DNA of 64,000 nt. Source: Kordiimonas aestuarii. Lineage in GTDB: Bacteria > Pseudomonadota > Alphaproteobacteria > Sphingomonadales > Kordiimonadaceae. Below are positions 1-8,209 of this stretch, one piece after another. Under the pieces are notes generated by a model. The model made no database searches. It was not told the DNA's origin and worked only from the letters and a program-made list of their open reading frames with translations. How positions within the stretch are numbered: position 1 is the first letter of the stretch; every line of letters begins with the position of its first letter. The stretch covers positions 1 to 64,000 of the forward strand of contig NZ_JAOBPP010000014.1 of the NCBI RefSeq assembly GCF_025574465.1, read 5' to 3'. The position numbers were made by a program, and so were the translations under genes.

Positions 1-69
1 AAACTCATAAAAGGGATTCCCAAACAGGCGAAGATATGATTCAACGCTTCTCAAATCATTGAGGAGGTT

Positions 70-444
70 TTGATGCGCCGCCGCCGGTATGAACTGACAG
101 ATTATGAATGGTCGATCATAGAGCCTTTGCTGCCGAACAAGCCGCGCGGGGTGCCTAGGGTGGATGACCGCCGGGTGATCAACGGCATCTTGTGGCGCTT
201 TCGGGCGGGAACGCCGTGGGCAGACATTCCCGAAAGATATGGTCCCTACACCACCTGCTACAACCGGTTTGTCCGCTGGCGCAAGGCCGGGGTGTGGGAC
301 CGACTGTTCGAGGCGGTGAGCAAAGCCCATGACGGTGACATCATTATGATCGACAGCAGCTGTGTCCGTGTGCATCAACAAGGGGCCACGGCAAAAAGGG
401 GGATCAGGACGATGGCTGCATGGGCCGTTCCCGGGGTGGACTGA
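70..444 (+). CDS. IS5-family transposase, N-terminal part (orfA)
   Basis: This 124-residue product has the DUF4096-type N-terminal domain of IS5 transposases (residues about 5-80, with the block WRFRAGTPWADIPERYG) and the first catalytic Asp in IMIDSS near residue 96. In the zero frame it ends shortly after a run of five A and five G at about 392-401. A -1 slip there joins it to the downstream frame and restores the usual family reading ...KRGDQDDGCMGRSRGG.... Alone it lacks the second Asp and the Glu, so it cannot be a full transposase. The start at 70 follows GAGGAGG closely; an ATG at 73 is equally possible. Confidence 0.85.
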   Translation: MMRRRRYELTDYEWSIIEPLLPNKPRGVPRVDDRRVINGILWRFRAGTPWADIPERYGPYTTCYNRFVRWRKAGVWDRLFEAVSKAHDGDIIMIDSSCVRVHQQGATAKRGIRTMAAWAVPGVD

Positions 445-848
445 CCACCAAAATCCACGCCCTCGTCGATGCGGATGGTCTGCCGATCAGGCTTTCGCTG
501 ACTGCTGGACAGACCCACGACAGCAAACCGGCCCTTGATCTGATTGAGGACATCAAGGAGGAAGCGATCTTGCTCGCTGACAAAGCCTATGATACCGACG
601 CGCTTCGTGCCTTCACCACAGCGCGCAGAGCTTGGGCCAATATTCCGCCAAAAGCCAACCGCAAGCAGTCCTTTACCTTCAGTAAATGGCTGTACCGACA
701 CCGTAATCTCGTCGAGCGTTTCTTCAATAAGCTCAAGCACTATCGGGGCATTGCAACGCGCTATGACAAAAACCCGGAGAATTTCCTCGCCGCTGTAAAA
801 CTGGCTTCAGTCTGTATCTGGTTGAAAAATTATGAGTCTACGACCTAG
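420..848 (+). CDS. IS5-family transposase, C-terminal part (orfB)
   Basis: This frame carries the rest of the DDE catalytic core: the second Asp in LLADKAYDTD (about residue 53) and the Glu in NLVERFFNKLKHYR (about residue 98), followed by the C-terminal helix. It overlaps orfA by 25 bp in the -1 frame. It is probably made mainly as an orfA-orfB fusion by -1 frameshifting at the A5G5 run (about 392-401), as is known for the IS427 group. The independent ATG at 420 has no clear ribosome binding site. Both parts look intact, so the element may still be active. Confidence 0.85.
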   Translation: MGRSRGGLTTKIHALVDADGLPIRLSLTAGQTHDSKPALDLIEDIKEEAILLADKAYDTDALRAFTTARRAWANIPPKANRKQSFTFSKWLYRHRNLVERFFNKLKHYRGIATRYDKNPENFLAAVKLASVCIWLKNYESTT

Positions 849-893
849 TGCCCGAAGCTGACACCCTTTTCAGGCAGTTTGTTCAGCGTTAAA

Positions 894-1152
894 TTTCACA
901 GAACACCGGACGGAATTTTATCCGGCATTCTGTGACACAAATTTCTGAAAAGGCAGATTTCCCTGACACCAGATGGCAGCTAAGTTATTGTTTTTCATGA
1001 ATCCGGAATCCGGCGTTTTCTGGCACGCGACAATTGGCCTGCATTTTTCGCGCGCAAAACAGATGTCGCGCGTCACAAATCACCGGATTCTGCGTCACAG
1101 TTTCCGGATATTCTGGTCAGCTGAAATTTTTGGAAAGGCCGGCCCCATTTTT
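894..1152 (+). repeat. ~260 bp direct repeat, copy 1 (four-box element)
   Basis: This stretch is closely matched by 9938-10200 in the same orientation. Shared blocks include GCGTTTTCTG, TTGGCCTGCATTTTTCGCGC and GGTCAGCTGAAATTTTTGGA. Inside is a recurring motif TCACA-N4/5-CCGGA: at 896-910, inverted at 921-935, at 1073-1087 and at 1095-1108. The first two face each other and form a stem-loop (897-934). I find no convincing protein in it. The design resembles a transposon end or recombinase-binding region rather than a gene; which family it belongs to is not established. Confidence 0.75.
897..934. other. stem-loop inside repeat copy 1
   Basis: CACAGAA at 897-903 pairs with TTCTGTG at 928-934, and CCGGA at 906-910 pairs with TCCGG at 921-925. 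The counterpart in copy 2 (9941-9978) keeps the stem although several bases differ, which suggests that the fold or the paired binding sites matter. Confidence 0.6.
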
Positions 1153-1301
1153 AAAGCGCATCAAATTGGGGCACTTCTTTATGAATATGTCGCTATTTGA
1201 TAATTTTATTAGCCGCGACACTGATCAGTGCCCCGAGGGCACCCTCCCCAAAACCAATAAAATCATTCAGAATCGGAGACCGCCCATCATCGCATGTTTG
1301 G

Positions 1302-1780
1302 CTACTCTAAATTCTGTTCTGCAACCAGCCGGGCTGCGTCAATCAAGCAATAACCGTCGATTTTCCCGCCCTTGCCGAGCTTTATGGTTTCAGGTCCACC
1401 TTGAATAACAAAAGCTGCCTCTGCTTGAAGCACCTCTTGAGCACGATAAAATCCAGACGAAACTGCTTGCGTGGTGCCTAACTTTATCTCAACCAACCAC
1501 AATCCACCTGCATTGAAGCGGAGAACCAAGTCTCCCTCATGCTTGTCATCATTCCGATAAAAAAAGCCTTCACACCTGGAGGCGCCATCCCCATTAGCGT
1601 CTCAATAACAAAGCCCTCCCAACTGGGGCCAGAGACGTTTGGTTTTGCCAAGAGTGCATCTACAGAGGCAAATGCCCAATAAGCATGAAGCAGTCCACTA
1701 TCGCTAAGCCTCCAGACACGCGCCGACACAGCGTGACCTGCTGCCCAGGGCCGACGAAAGAAATGCCTATTCGCTTGCAG
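1302..1780 (-). pseudogene. remnant of an AAA+ ATPase, DUF4143 C-terminal domain
   Basis: Two overlapping minus-strand frames together read as the C-terminal DUF4143 domain of archaeal/bacterial AAA+ ATPases: first WRLSDSGLLHAY and SWEGFVIETL (frame entered near 1780), then LWLVEIKLGTTQAVSSGFYRA (frame 1302-1529). They join by a frameshift near 1555; in the corrected reading FF is followed by YRNDDKHEGDLVLRF. The ATPase domain that should precede this is absent, and a stop lies in frame at 1781-1783. So the gene is both truncated and frameshifted. It lies just downstream of the TetR gene and next to mobile-element debris. The family call rests on recognised motifs. Confidence 0.6.
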
Positions 1781-1788
1781 TCAGGCCC

Positions 1789-3009
1789 TCACAGCTTGAA
1801 AAGCGGGTTGGGCTTCAAGCCAAAGAGGAAAAGGCTGGTAAAATGGTCCGCAACGATCACCGGTGACAAGGTTGACTGGTCTCTGAACCAGACGGAATAC
1901 CAGTGGTGCAGCCCCGATGTCACCCGGTAGGCGAAATAGGTGTCGATGTTGCGGTAAAGACCCTTGTCTATGTAAGCTTGGTGGCGTTCCTGAAGCCGCT
2001 TTCTGTCATCGTCGATCTTTTCAAGAAACTTGCCCCGATCCTCGTCGCTTAGAAAGCTGACATTGTGGTAGGTAAGGCAAGGCCCACACTCTGTCGCATG
2101 AAGCATGAAAATCGAGCGCGTGTTCTGAATTTCAAACATATGGTCATCACTGATATTTTGCCGGACATCTATTTCCATCTGCATGCCCCGAAGCAGGCAA
2201 TGGTACAGAAGGCTCTCCTTGTCCTTGAAGTGGTAATAAATGCCCGCACGCGTGACGCCAGCGTCGGCCGCGATCTCATTTATCGAAACGCCCAGCGCGC
2301 CCTTCCTGTTGAAATTATCCGCCGCCACTTTCAGAATATGATCAACCCGCGCCAGCCGCTTTGTCATGTTGGAGCGTTTTTCCAAAATAGAATTCAAATC
2401 CGGAATTTCAGGAATGTCCGGCGGAGGGATGTCTCGCCGGTAAACGCCGTGGGCGAGAATGTCGTCCAGCGCGTCCACCGCATCCTGATAATTGTAGTGA
2501 CCCTTGGCGGTCATCCAGAAGGGTGCCCAGTCCAGTACAGAAAAAATGGCAATGGCAGTTAAAAGCGGATTATCCGACCGGATAGACCCCTCATCCACAC
2601 CACGCTTTATAATGCCCGCCAGCTTTTCAGCATTTTCCTGACGTTTTAAATGGACCGCTTCCGACTTGGCCGGCGCGAGCGCATCAATATCGGTGAACAA
2701 AACCATCCGGGCCTTGGCTGGGCTGAACCGCTGCCGAACAAATCTGCGCACAGTTTCAAGCGCATCAAGCCCTGCCTCGCTACAGTCATCCAGTTCCCGG
2801 TCATAGATTTCAAGGCCGTTCATGTAGCAGTGGAAGATCAGGTCTTCCTTGTCCTCGAAATAATGGTAGATGGCGCCGGGCACCGAACCCAGTTCCGACG
2901 CAATTTCTTCCAACGTCACTTTGGCATAGCTGTAGCGCGCATAAAGCCTGGTCGCGACTTCAATTATCTTCTGTGACTGCCCGTTTTTCTGCTGACTCAC
3001 TTCCCTCAT
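1789..3009 (-). CDS. tandem TetR/AcrR-type transcriptional regulator (two fused TetR units)
   Basis: The 406-residue protein contains two complete TetR-like units in series. The first helix-turn-helix reads TLEEIASELGSVPGAIYHYFEDKEDL (shown here as ...GAIYHYFEDKEDL) near residue 35; the second, near residue 240, has INEIAADAGVTRAGIYYHF and KDKESLLYHC. Each is followed by a helical ligand-type domain, so it is about twice the usual TetR length. I chose the ATG at 3009 because the HTH begins a few residues later; a TTG at 3090 would add a tail without support. The gene is divergent from the TonB receptor at 3275, with about 265 bp of AT-rich DNA between them. It is the obvious candidate regulator of the receptor/cyclase/MFS/ligase module. 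Regulation is inferred from position only. Confidence 0.85.
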   Translation of the reverse strand: MREVSQQKNGQSQKIIEVATRLYARYSYAKVTLEEIASELGSVPGAIYHYFEDKEDLIFHCYMNGLEIYDRELDDCSEAGLDALETVRRFVRQRFSPAKARMVLFTDIDALAPAKSEAVHLKRQENAEKLAGIIKRGVDEGSIRSDNPLLTAIAIFSVLDWAPFWMTAKGHYNYQDAVDALDDILAHGVYRRDIPPPDIPEIPDLNSILEKRSNMTKRLARVDHILKVAADNFNRKGALGVSINEIAADAGVTRAGIYYHFKDKESLLYHCLLRGMQMEIDVRQNISDDHMFEIQNTRSIFMLHATECGPCLTYHNVSFLSDEDRGKFLEKIDDDRKRLQERHQAYIDKGLYRNIDTYFAYRVTSGLHHWYSVWFRDQSTLSPVIVADHFTSLFLFGLKPNPLFKL

Positions 3010-3088
3010 CCCAAAACTGTACAAAGAATTAAAATTAAAATCAATCAGTCCGCATCCCTGCATCGAAGGAGCGGAAAAATATAGACTC

Positions 3089-3206
3089 AATATTCAAATA
3101 TTATCATAAATTTACCAAAATTGGCTAATTTCCCTCCAAATTTGTTAACTAAATAATCAAAATTGACATCACTCTCGTTTTTAAATAGTTTACACAATAT
3201 TCAAAT
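3089..3206. promoter_or_regulatory. AT-rich divergent control region with an 11-bp repeated motif
   Basis: AATATTCAAAT occurs at 3089-3099 and again at 3196-3206 in the same orientation, bracketing the promoter candidate for the TonB receptor gene. The first copy extends to an inverted repeat ATATT-N2-AATAT (3090-3101). A tandem-TetR protein with two DNA-binding domains is encoded divergently, so two separated operators would make sense; this is inference. Confidence 0.35.
3163..3191 (+). promoter_or_regulatory. sigma70-like promoter candidate for the TonB receptor gene
   Basis: TTGACA at 3163-3168 is separated by 17 bp from TAGTTT at 3186-3191, about 84 bp before the chosen start at 3275. 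The -35 box is a consensus match; the -10 box is weak. Confidence 0.4.
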
Positions 3207-3274
3207 TTATGACCTCGCAGGGAAGGCGAGCGTAAAGCGTTGATGGGGAAAGTGAGAAAATGGGGAGCCTCTCT

Positions 3275-5617
3275 ATGACAAAAATTGAAATCGCAAGGCC
3301 TGATGGAGCAGCCCGGGAAGATGCCACCGGCAGACTGGCCAAAAGCACGCGCGCCGCGCTTTTGACCGGCACCGCTATTCTTACGGCCTTGAACTACCAA
3401 ACCGCCGCAGCCGCGCAGGAAGCCGAGGACCAGGACGACAACAACCTGATGCTGGAAGAGGTGATTGTAACAGCGACAAAAATTTCCAGATCGGTCCAGG
3501 ATATCCCACTGTCGATCACCGCGCTGACAAGCGAGGCACTGCGGGTGCGAGGCATTGAAAACGCCGATGACCTGCAGCGCGTCGTGCCTGGTTTGGTTGT
3601 GTCCAACTCCGGCAGCAGCTCCGGAAACGGTGTGGGCGGCAATATGGCGATACGGGGCGTCTCCACGCCAAACAGTACGCCAGGCGGCGATCCTGGTGTG
3701 CCGGTATATGTGGATGGCCACTATATTCAGGCCAGCAGTTTCGCCATGCGCGATATGCTCGATGTCCAGCGGGTGGAGGTGTTGCGCGGGCCTCAGGGTG
3801 TCCTGAAAGGCCGCAACGCAAGCGGTGGCAGTATCGAGTTGATCACAAAGCGGCCGACGAAAGAATTTGAAGGTGGCTTTTCTGTCGATGTGGGTAGTTA
3901 TGACCGGCGTGAGATCCGCGGCATGCTGAGTGGACCTCTAAGCGACCGGCTGCGGCTTCGCGTGGCTTTCTCTGATGAGGCCAGTGACGGCTATATCGAA
4001 AACATCTCTCCGAATGCGCCGCGGAAGGACCTTATGTATGACAACAGCACCAGCATACGGGCCTCGGCAGAATATGACCTCGCCGACAATTTCGACATAT
4101 TTGTCAGCGCCTACCGATACGAGGACACAGGCAATGCGACTGTTTATACGGTCACGGGAGAGTTCGACCGCACGACGCCCTATTATGTGTCCCTCCCGCT
4201 GGACTATGTAAACCCGACCCAGACAGACCCCTACAAGGCGCGGGCTGACAGCCCTCACGAAAACTACGAATTCGGACAGGGTATTGCGCTTGATCTGACA
4301 TGGGATATTGCCGGGGTCACTGTGAAGTCACTGAATGCGTACAATGAATCCAGGTCGGAGATCCAGATTGATCTGGACATGACGGATACCGCGCCCAAAG
4401 TCGAATGGAGCAACTTCGTAGACTATAAAACCTACAGTAGCGAATTACAGCTATTGTCGCGCGATACCGCAGCCCTGCAGTGGGTGGCCGGGCTGTTTTA
4501 CTATACAGAAACCTCCACCACCGAAGCTTTCTTTGATGCCGACCCAGCCATTTTTGCGGCTCATTTTACAGAGATCAATGACCCCCTGCCCACACTGGAC
4601 AGCACGGCAGTAGGCCTCTACCTGAACGGCAATTACCAATTATCAGAAAAGCTTGAACTGGTCCTTGGTGGTCGCTTCAGCTACGACAAGAAAAGCATGC
4701 TGCGCGGCCTGATCCGAACCTATGGCGATATTGTTCTGGGAGACACTTCCGGCTTTACCGACCTGTCGCAGGACTGGAGCAAATTCACCTATCGGGCCGG
4801 CCTCAACTATCATGCAAGCGACAATGTCATGATGTTTGCGTCCTATTCCGTCGGATACCGGGCCGGTGGCTTCAATGCCTTCGCCTTTCAGGAGCTCTCC
4901 TACGAGCCCGAAAGCATCAAAGCCGTCGAGGTTGGTTTCAAAAGCCGCTGGATCGACAATAGAGTGGAACTCAATATCTCGGCTTTCCGTAATGCCTATT
5001 CGGACAAGCAAGAAACCGTGGCCAAGGTGATCCTGAACGAAGCGGGTGAAGCTGTCGATTTTGTTACGAGCATACAGAACTCTTCCACCGCGACAGTCAA
5101 AGGCATTGAGCTCGAGTTTCTGGCACTCGTAACCGAAAACTTCTCGATCGATGCATCGGCGGGCTATCTGGACGCAACATACGGCGCACTTTTCGCGGTA
5201 GACGGTGACAGGCCGGGACTTGGAGAGTTCGACCTCAAGGGCAATAAACTGCCTTTCGCGTCTGATTGGAAGTACAACGTGGGTGCGCAGTACAAACTGC
5301 CCCTTGGCGACGACCTGGGGTCGCTTGCGCTGCGGGTCGACTACAACTGGATCGGCGAATATTACACCGGCTATTTCAACAGGTCCCTTGCGACAACCCC
5401 ACCCTATGCAGACGACGTGCCCGCCCGCGACAATATAAACGCGCGGCTTACCTGGACAAACCCGGGCGCCACATGGCAGGCGGAGCTGTATGTGCAAAAC
5501 CTTGCCAACTCGGCAGATCTCGTGAACCGAACGCCGACATTCCATAATGCCGGCCTCAATTTCGTTGTTTACACGCAGCCACGCATGTTCGGCTTCCGCG
5601 TGTCACACCGTTTCTGA
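3275..5617 (+). CDS. TonB-dependent outer-membrane receptor
   Basis: The product is about 780 residues long. It has a long N-terminal export signal (basic stretch RLAKSTRAALLTG, then a hydrophobic run to QTAAAAQEA), a TonB-box-like MLEEVIVTATK, a plug domain with VEVLRGPQGVLKGRNASGG, and a C-terminal 22-strand-type barrel ending in RVSHRF with a terminal Phe. I prefer the ATG at 3275, since GGAG lies 8 bp before it; the ATG at 3260 adds only five residues. It opens a four-gene plus-strand module with an exported cyclase-family hydrolase, an MFS carrier and an acyl-CoA ligase, and so probably brings that module's substrate across the outer membrane. The substrate is unknown. A stem-loop follows the stop. 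Confidence 0.93.
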   Translation: MTKIEIARPDGAAREDATGRLAKSTRAALLTGTAILTALNYQTAAAAQEAEDQDDNNLMLEEVIVTATKISRSVQDIPLSITALTSEALRVRGIENADDLQRVVPGLVVSNSGSSSGNGVGGNMAIRGVSTPNSTPGGDPGVPVYVDGHYIQASSFAMRDMLDVQRVEVLRGPQGVLKGRNASGGSIELITKRPTKEFEGGFSVDVGSYDRREIRGMLSGPLSDRLRLRVAFSDEASDGYIENISPNAPRKDLMYDNSTSIRASAEYDLADNFDIFVSAYRYEDTGNATVYTVTGEFDRTTPYYVSLPLDYVNPTQTDPYKARADSPHENYEFGQGIALDLTWDIAGVTVKSLNAYNESRSEIQIDLDMTDTAPKVEWSNFVDYKTYSSELQLLSRDTAALQWVAGLFYYTETSTTEAFFDADPAIFAAHFTEINDPLPTLDSTAVGLYLNGNYQLSEKLELVLGGRFSYDKKSMLRGLIRTYGDIVLGDTSGFTDLSQDWSKFTYRAGLNYHASDNVMMFASYSVGYRAGGFNAFAFQELSYEPESIKAVEVGFKSRWIDNRVELNISAFRNAYSDKQETVAKVILNEAGEAVDFVTSIQNSSTATVKGIELEFLALVTENFSIDASAGYLDATYGALFAVDGDRPGLGEFDLKGNKLPFASDWKYNVGAQYKLPLGDDLGSLALRVDYNWIGEYYTGYFNRSLATTPPYADDVPARDNINARLTWTNPGATWQAELYVQNLANSADLVNRTPTFHNAGLNFVVYTQPRMFGFRVSHRF

Positions 5618-5642
5618 GCCGCCGTTTCCAAAGCCAACCGGG

Positions 5643-5671
5643 GGCAGGACGGAAGCGTTTTCCATCCTGCC
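5643..5671 (+). other. intercistronic stem-loop after TonB receptor gene
   Basis: GGCAGGA at 5643-5649 pairs with TCCTGCC at 5665-5671, with an inner GGAA/TTCC pairing. There is no T-run after it, so it is more likely an RNA-stability element or leaky attenuator than a full terminator. A stem-loop occupies the same place after the receptor gene of the second module (27566-27604). Confidence 0.5.
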
Positions 5672-5741
5672 TCACCTGACCAGAACGAACTGACCCCGCA
5701 CGCCGGGTCAGGCGTTACGCCCCAAGCAAGGGAACCTCACT

Positions 5742-6827
5742 TTGACTTACCTCTTAACCTCAAGTCGCCGTGCCCAACTGCAGACACGCAGGATTATTTC
5801 TCTACTCTGCGCGGCACTGTCTCTACCCTGCGCAGCACTGGCGGTGCTTTTCGCTGGAACAGCACACGCCACCGAACCGCAATCGGTTGATGCGCCCGCC
5901 GTCTCTATCGAAACGCTTGAAACATGGGTCAATGAATTGTCAAATTGGGGTCGCTGGGGCAAAGACGATGAACTGGGGACCCTCAATCTGATAACACCGG
6001 AGAAACGGCTTCAGGCCGTGTCCCTCGTCAGGGACGGCGTCCCGGTTTCCGCCTCGCGTCTTCTGTCAAAGAAACCTGATCCCATCAGCGGACAGGTTAC
6101 CTTCCACCATACTTTGGCAAAGGTGGCCCATGGCGGCGGCGACTTCGCCGGAGACCGTTATACAATTGAGTATCACGGCTGGAACCATTCACATATCGAC
6201 TCACTGGCCCACATGGCCTGGAAGGGCCGTCTCTACAACGGCTTTGACGCCGCAACCGTCGTGGCGACGAACCCCGAAAACCCGTCAGTGGAAGCCGGTG
6301 CCCGCAAGCTTGGTGTGCAAGTGATGGCCGATGGCATTGTCAGCCGGGCAATATTGGTCGACATGCCGGGATTAAAAGGAGCGGATTATCTGGCACCGGG
6401 AACTGCGGTCACCGCACAGGATCTCGAAAGCTGGGAGAAAAAAGCCGGCCTCACCATAGGGGCGGGAGATATTTTGCTGCTGCGCGTCGGCTTGCCAGCC
6501 TACCACGAAGCAACGGGCGATGTCGCCAACCCACGCCGGGCGGGCCTTCATGTGTCAGCCGTAAAATGGCTGAAGGAGCGCGACGTCGCTGTACTTGGTT
6601 GCGATGCCAATAGCGATGCCATTCCTTCAGGTGTGGAAGGTCTCGATCATCCCGTTCATATGCTGGTCCTGCACGCCCTCGGGATGCCCATTCTCGATAA
6701 CCTGGATCTATCCCGCCTATCGCAGGTCGCGGCAGATAAAAACCGCTGGGAGTTCATGATGGTCATTACCCCGCTTGCCGTACCGGGCGGCACAGGTAGC
6801 CCGGTTAATGCGCTTGCCATCTTTTAG
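5742..6827 (+). CDS. exported cyclase-family hydrolase (kynurenine formamidase-like, PF04199)
   Basis: The 361-residue protein begins with a basic N-region and a hydrophobic run ending LFAGTAHATE, a typical Sec signal, so it probably acts in the periplasm. The family metal motif appears as HSHIDSLAH near residue 155 (the family pattern is HxGTHxDxPxH; the first part is altered here). A second conserved stretch is ILLLRVGLPAYH. Relatives hydrolyse arylformamides, cyclic amides or lactones. The start is a TTG at 5742 with AAGGGA upstream; no better start precedes the signal peptide. It lies between a TonB receptor and an MFS carrier, suggesting that it processes the imported compound before inner-membrane transport. 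The substrate is unknown. Confidence 0.82.
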   Translation: MTYLLTSSRRAQLQTRRIISLLCAALSLPCAALAVLFAGTAHATEPQSVDAPAVSIETLETWVNELSNWGRWGKDDELGTLNLITPEKRLQAVSLVRDGVPVSASRLLSKKPDPISGQVTFHHTLAKVAHGGGDFAGDRYTIEYHGWNHSHIDSLAHMAWKGRLYNGFDAATVVATNPENPSVEAGARKLGVQVMADGIVSRAILVDMPGLKGADYLAPGTAVTAQDLESWEKKAGLTIGAGDILLLRVGLPAYHEATGDVANPRRAGLHVSAVKWLKERDVAVLGCDANSDAIPSGVEGLDHPVHMLVLHALGMPILDNLDLSRLSQVAADKNRWEFMMVITPLAVPGGTGSPVNALAIF

Positions 6828-6889
6828 CACGAACACCGCTTCTGCCCGATATCACCCGCACCATGCACGGCACGAGAGGAGCCAAACTC

Positions 6890-8209
6890 ATGACGGTTTA
6901 CAAACCTGATCACCATAACAGTTATTATCGCTGGTTTGTACTGGCCATGCTGTGCCTCGTATATGCCTTCAATTTTCTGGACCGGCAATTGCTGGGTATC
7001 TTGTCCAAGCCAATTCAGGACGAATTGTCCATAACAGACAGTGAACTGGGCAGGCTTGGCGGTTTATATTTTGCCCTTTTCTATTGCGCAATCTCCATTC
7101 CCATCGCTTGGTTTGCTGACCGCGCCAACCGCGCCAGAATTGTCGCACTCGCCTGCGCGATATGGAGCGCAGCCACGGTTGCCTGCGGCTTGTCGCGATC
7201 ATACAGCGAACTGATAGCAAGCCGGATGGCGGTAGGCATTGGCGAAGCTGGCGGTCTCCCCCCCTCCTACTCCATTATTTCGGATTATTTTCCTGCGGAG
7301 CGCCGGGGCACCGCGCTTTCCATACTCAACCTAGGTCCCCCAATCGGGCAATCCCTGGGCGTGGCTGTCGGCGCCACCATCGCTGCGACATACGATTGGC
7401 GAAGCGCATTCATTGCTATCGGGAGCGCAGGAATTCTTGTTGCCGCGCTTGTGGTGGTGACGGTACGGGAACCTCGCCGCGGAGCAATGGATGTGCCAAT
7501 GGCGACGCCTCACCGAGGCACCGCAGCGCTTGAAGAAGTAAAGTTTTCTGAAACGCTGAAGATGTTTTTTCGCAGGAGGGTTCTGTATCTGGCAGGGCTG
7601 GCGTCGGGCGCGGCCAATTTCATCAGTTACGCGATCATGAATTTCGCCATCCTGTTTTTGATGCGTGAAAAAGGTATGACGTTACAAGATGTTGGCCTCT
7701 ATTACGCGCCGCTTGTTGCCGTTGCGCTTGGCGCAGGTATCTATCTGTCCGGTTGGCTGATCGATAGATATGGCCAGAAATCACGACAGGCCTACGCCCT
7801 GATCCCTGCGGTTACCCTCGCCTGTGCGATTCCCTTTTTCTTCGGCTTTGTACACGCCGAGACATGGCCCGTGGCAATGGCCTTCCTGGCGATGCCGCTG
7901 TTTCTCAACAGTTTCTTTTTATCCCCGGCGATAGCTGTTGTTCAAAATGCAGTAAGCTCAGCCCAGCGGGCGCTCTCGGGCGCTCTTCTTCTGCTCGTGA
8001 TGAATTTGATCGGGCTCGGGTTTGGGCCCACCTATCTCGGCGCAATGAGTGACTTTTTCAGAACCTCCTACCCGGGTCATTCCCTTCAGTTGGCCTTCTA
8101 TAGCCTTATCCCGTTCTACATCCTCGCGATAGGCCTGCACGTGCTCTTGGCCAGGGCGTTACGGCGCGAACAACTCTCCGAAGCAAAACACAAAGGTTCA
8201 CCAGTATGA
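6890..8209 (+). CDS. spinster-like MFS transporter
   Basis: The protein is about 439 residues with roughly twelve membrane helices. Characteristic stretches are FNFLDRQLLGILSKPIQ in helix 1, GIGEAGGLPPSYSIISDYFP around helix 4-5, and RRGTALSILNLGPPIG. These place it among spinster-like major facilitator carriers, which move hydrophobic or organic-acid cargo. The ATG at 6890 is preferred because GAGAGGAG (6874-6881) lies at good distance; the upstream ATG at 6863 lacks one. It is closely related to the carrier at 30569, which sits in the parallel module. Its stop overlaps the next start (ATGA), so translation is probably coupled to the acyl-CoA ligase. Confidence 0.88.
   Translation: MTVYKPDHHNSYYRWFVLAMLCLVYAFNFLDRQLLGILSKPIQDELSITDSELGRLGGLYFALFYCAISIPIAWFADRANRARIVALACAIWSAATVACGLSRSYSELIASRMAVGIGEAGGLPPSYSIISDYFPAERRGTALSILNLGPPIGQSLGVAVGATIAATYDWRSAFIAIGSAGILVAALVVVTVREPRRGAMDVPMATPHRGTAALEEVKFSETLKMFFRRRVLYLAGLASGAANFISYAIMNFAILFLMREKGMTLQDVGLYYAPLVAVALGAGIYLSGWLIDRYGQKSRQAYALIPAVTLACAIPFFFGFVHAETWPVAMAFLAMPLFLNSFFLSPAIAVVQNAVSSAQRALSGALLLLVMNLIGLGFGPTYLGAMSDFFRTSYPGHSLQLAFYSLIPFYILAIGLHVLLARALRREQLSEAKHKGSPV

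Larger units (their letters stand above)
1..848 (+). mobile_element. IS5-family insertion sequence (IS427-like group)
   Basis: The element holds two overlapping reading frames that together make one DDE transposase. The motif ACTCATAA at 3-10 recurs inverted as TTATGAGT at 830-837, which I take as the inner part of the terminal inverted repeats. The outer part of the left end may lie just before base 1, so the left boundary is uncertain. The second frame stops at 848, at or slightly beyond the right repeat. The element sits about 45 bp from the first copy of the long direct repeat at 894-1152, so this spot has taken more than one insertion. Confidence 0.8.

Noticed and set aside
973..1408. 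two short plus-strand frames in and after repeat copy 1
   Set aside because: They run through hairpins and sub-repeats, are not conserved as protein between the repeat copies, and lack start signals.
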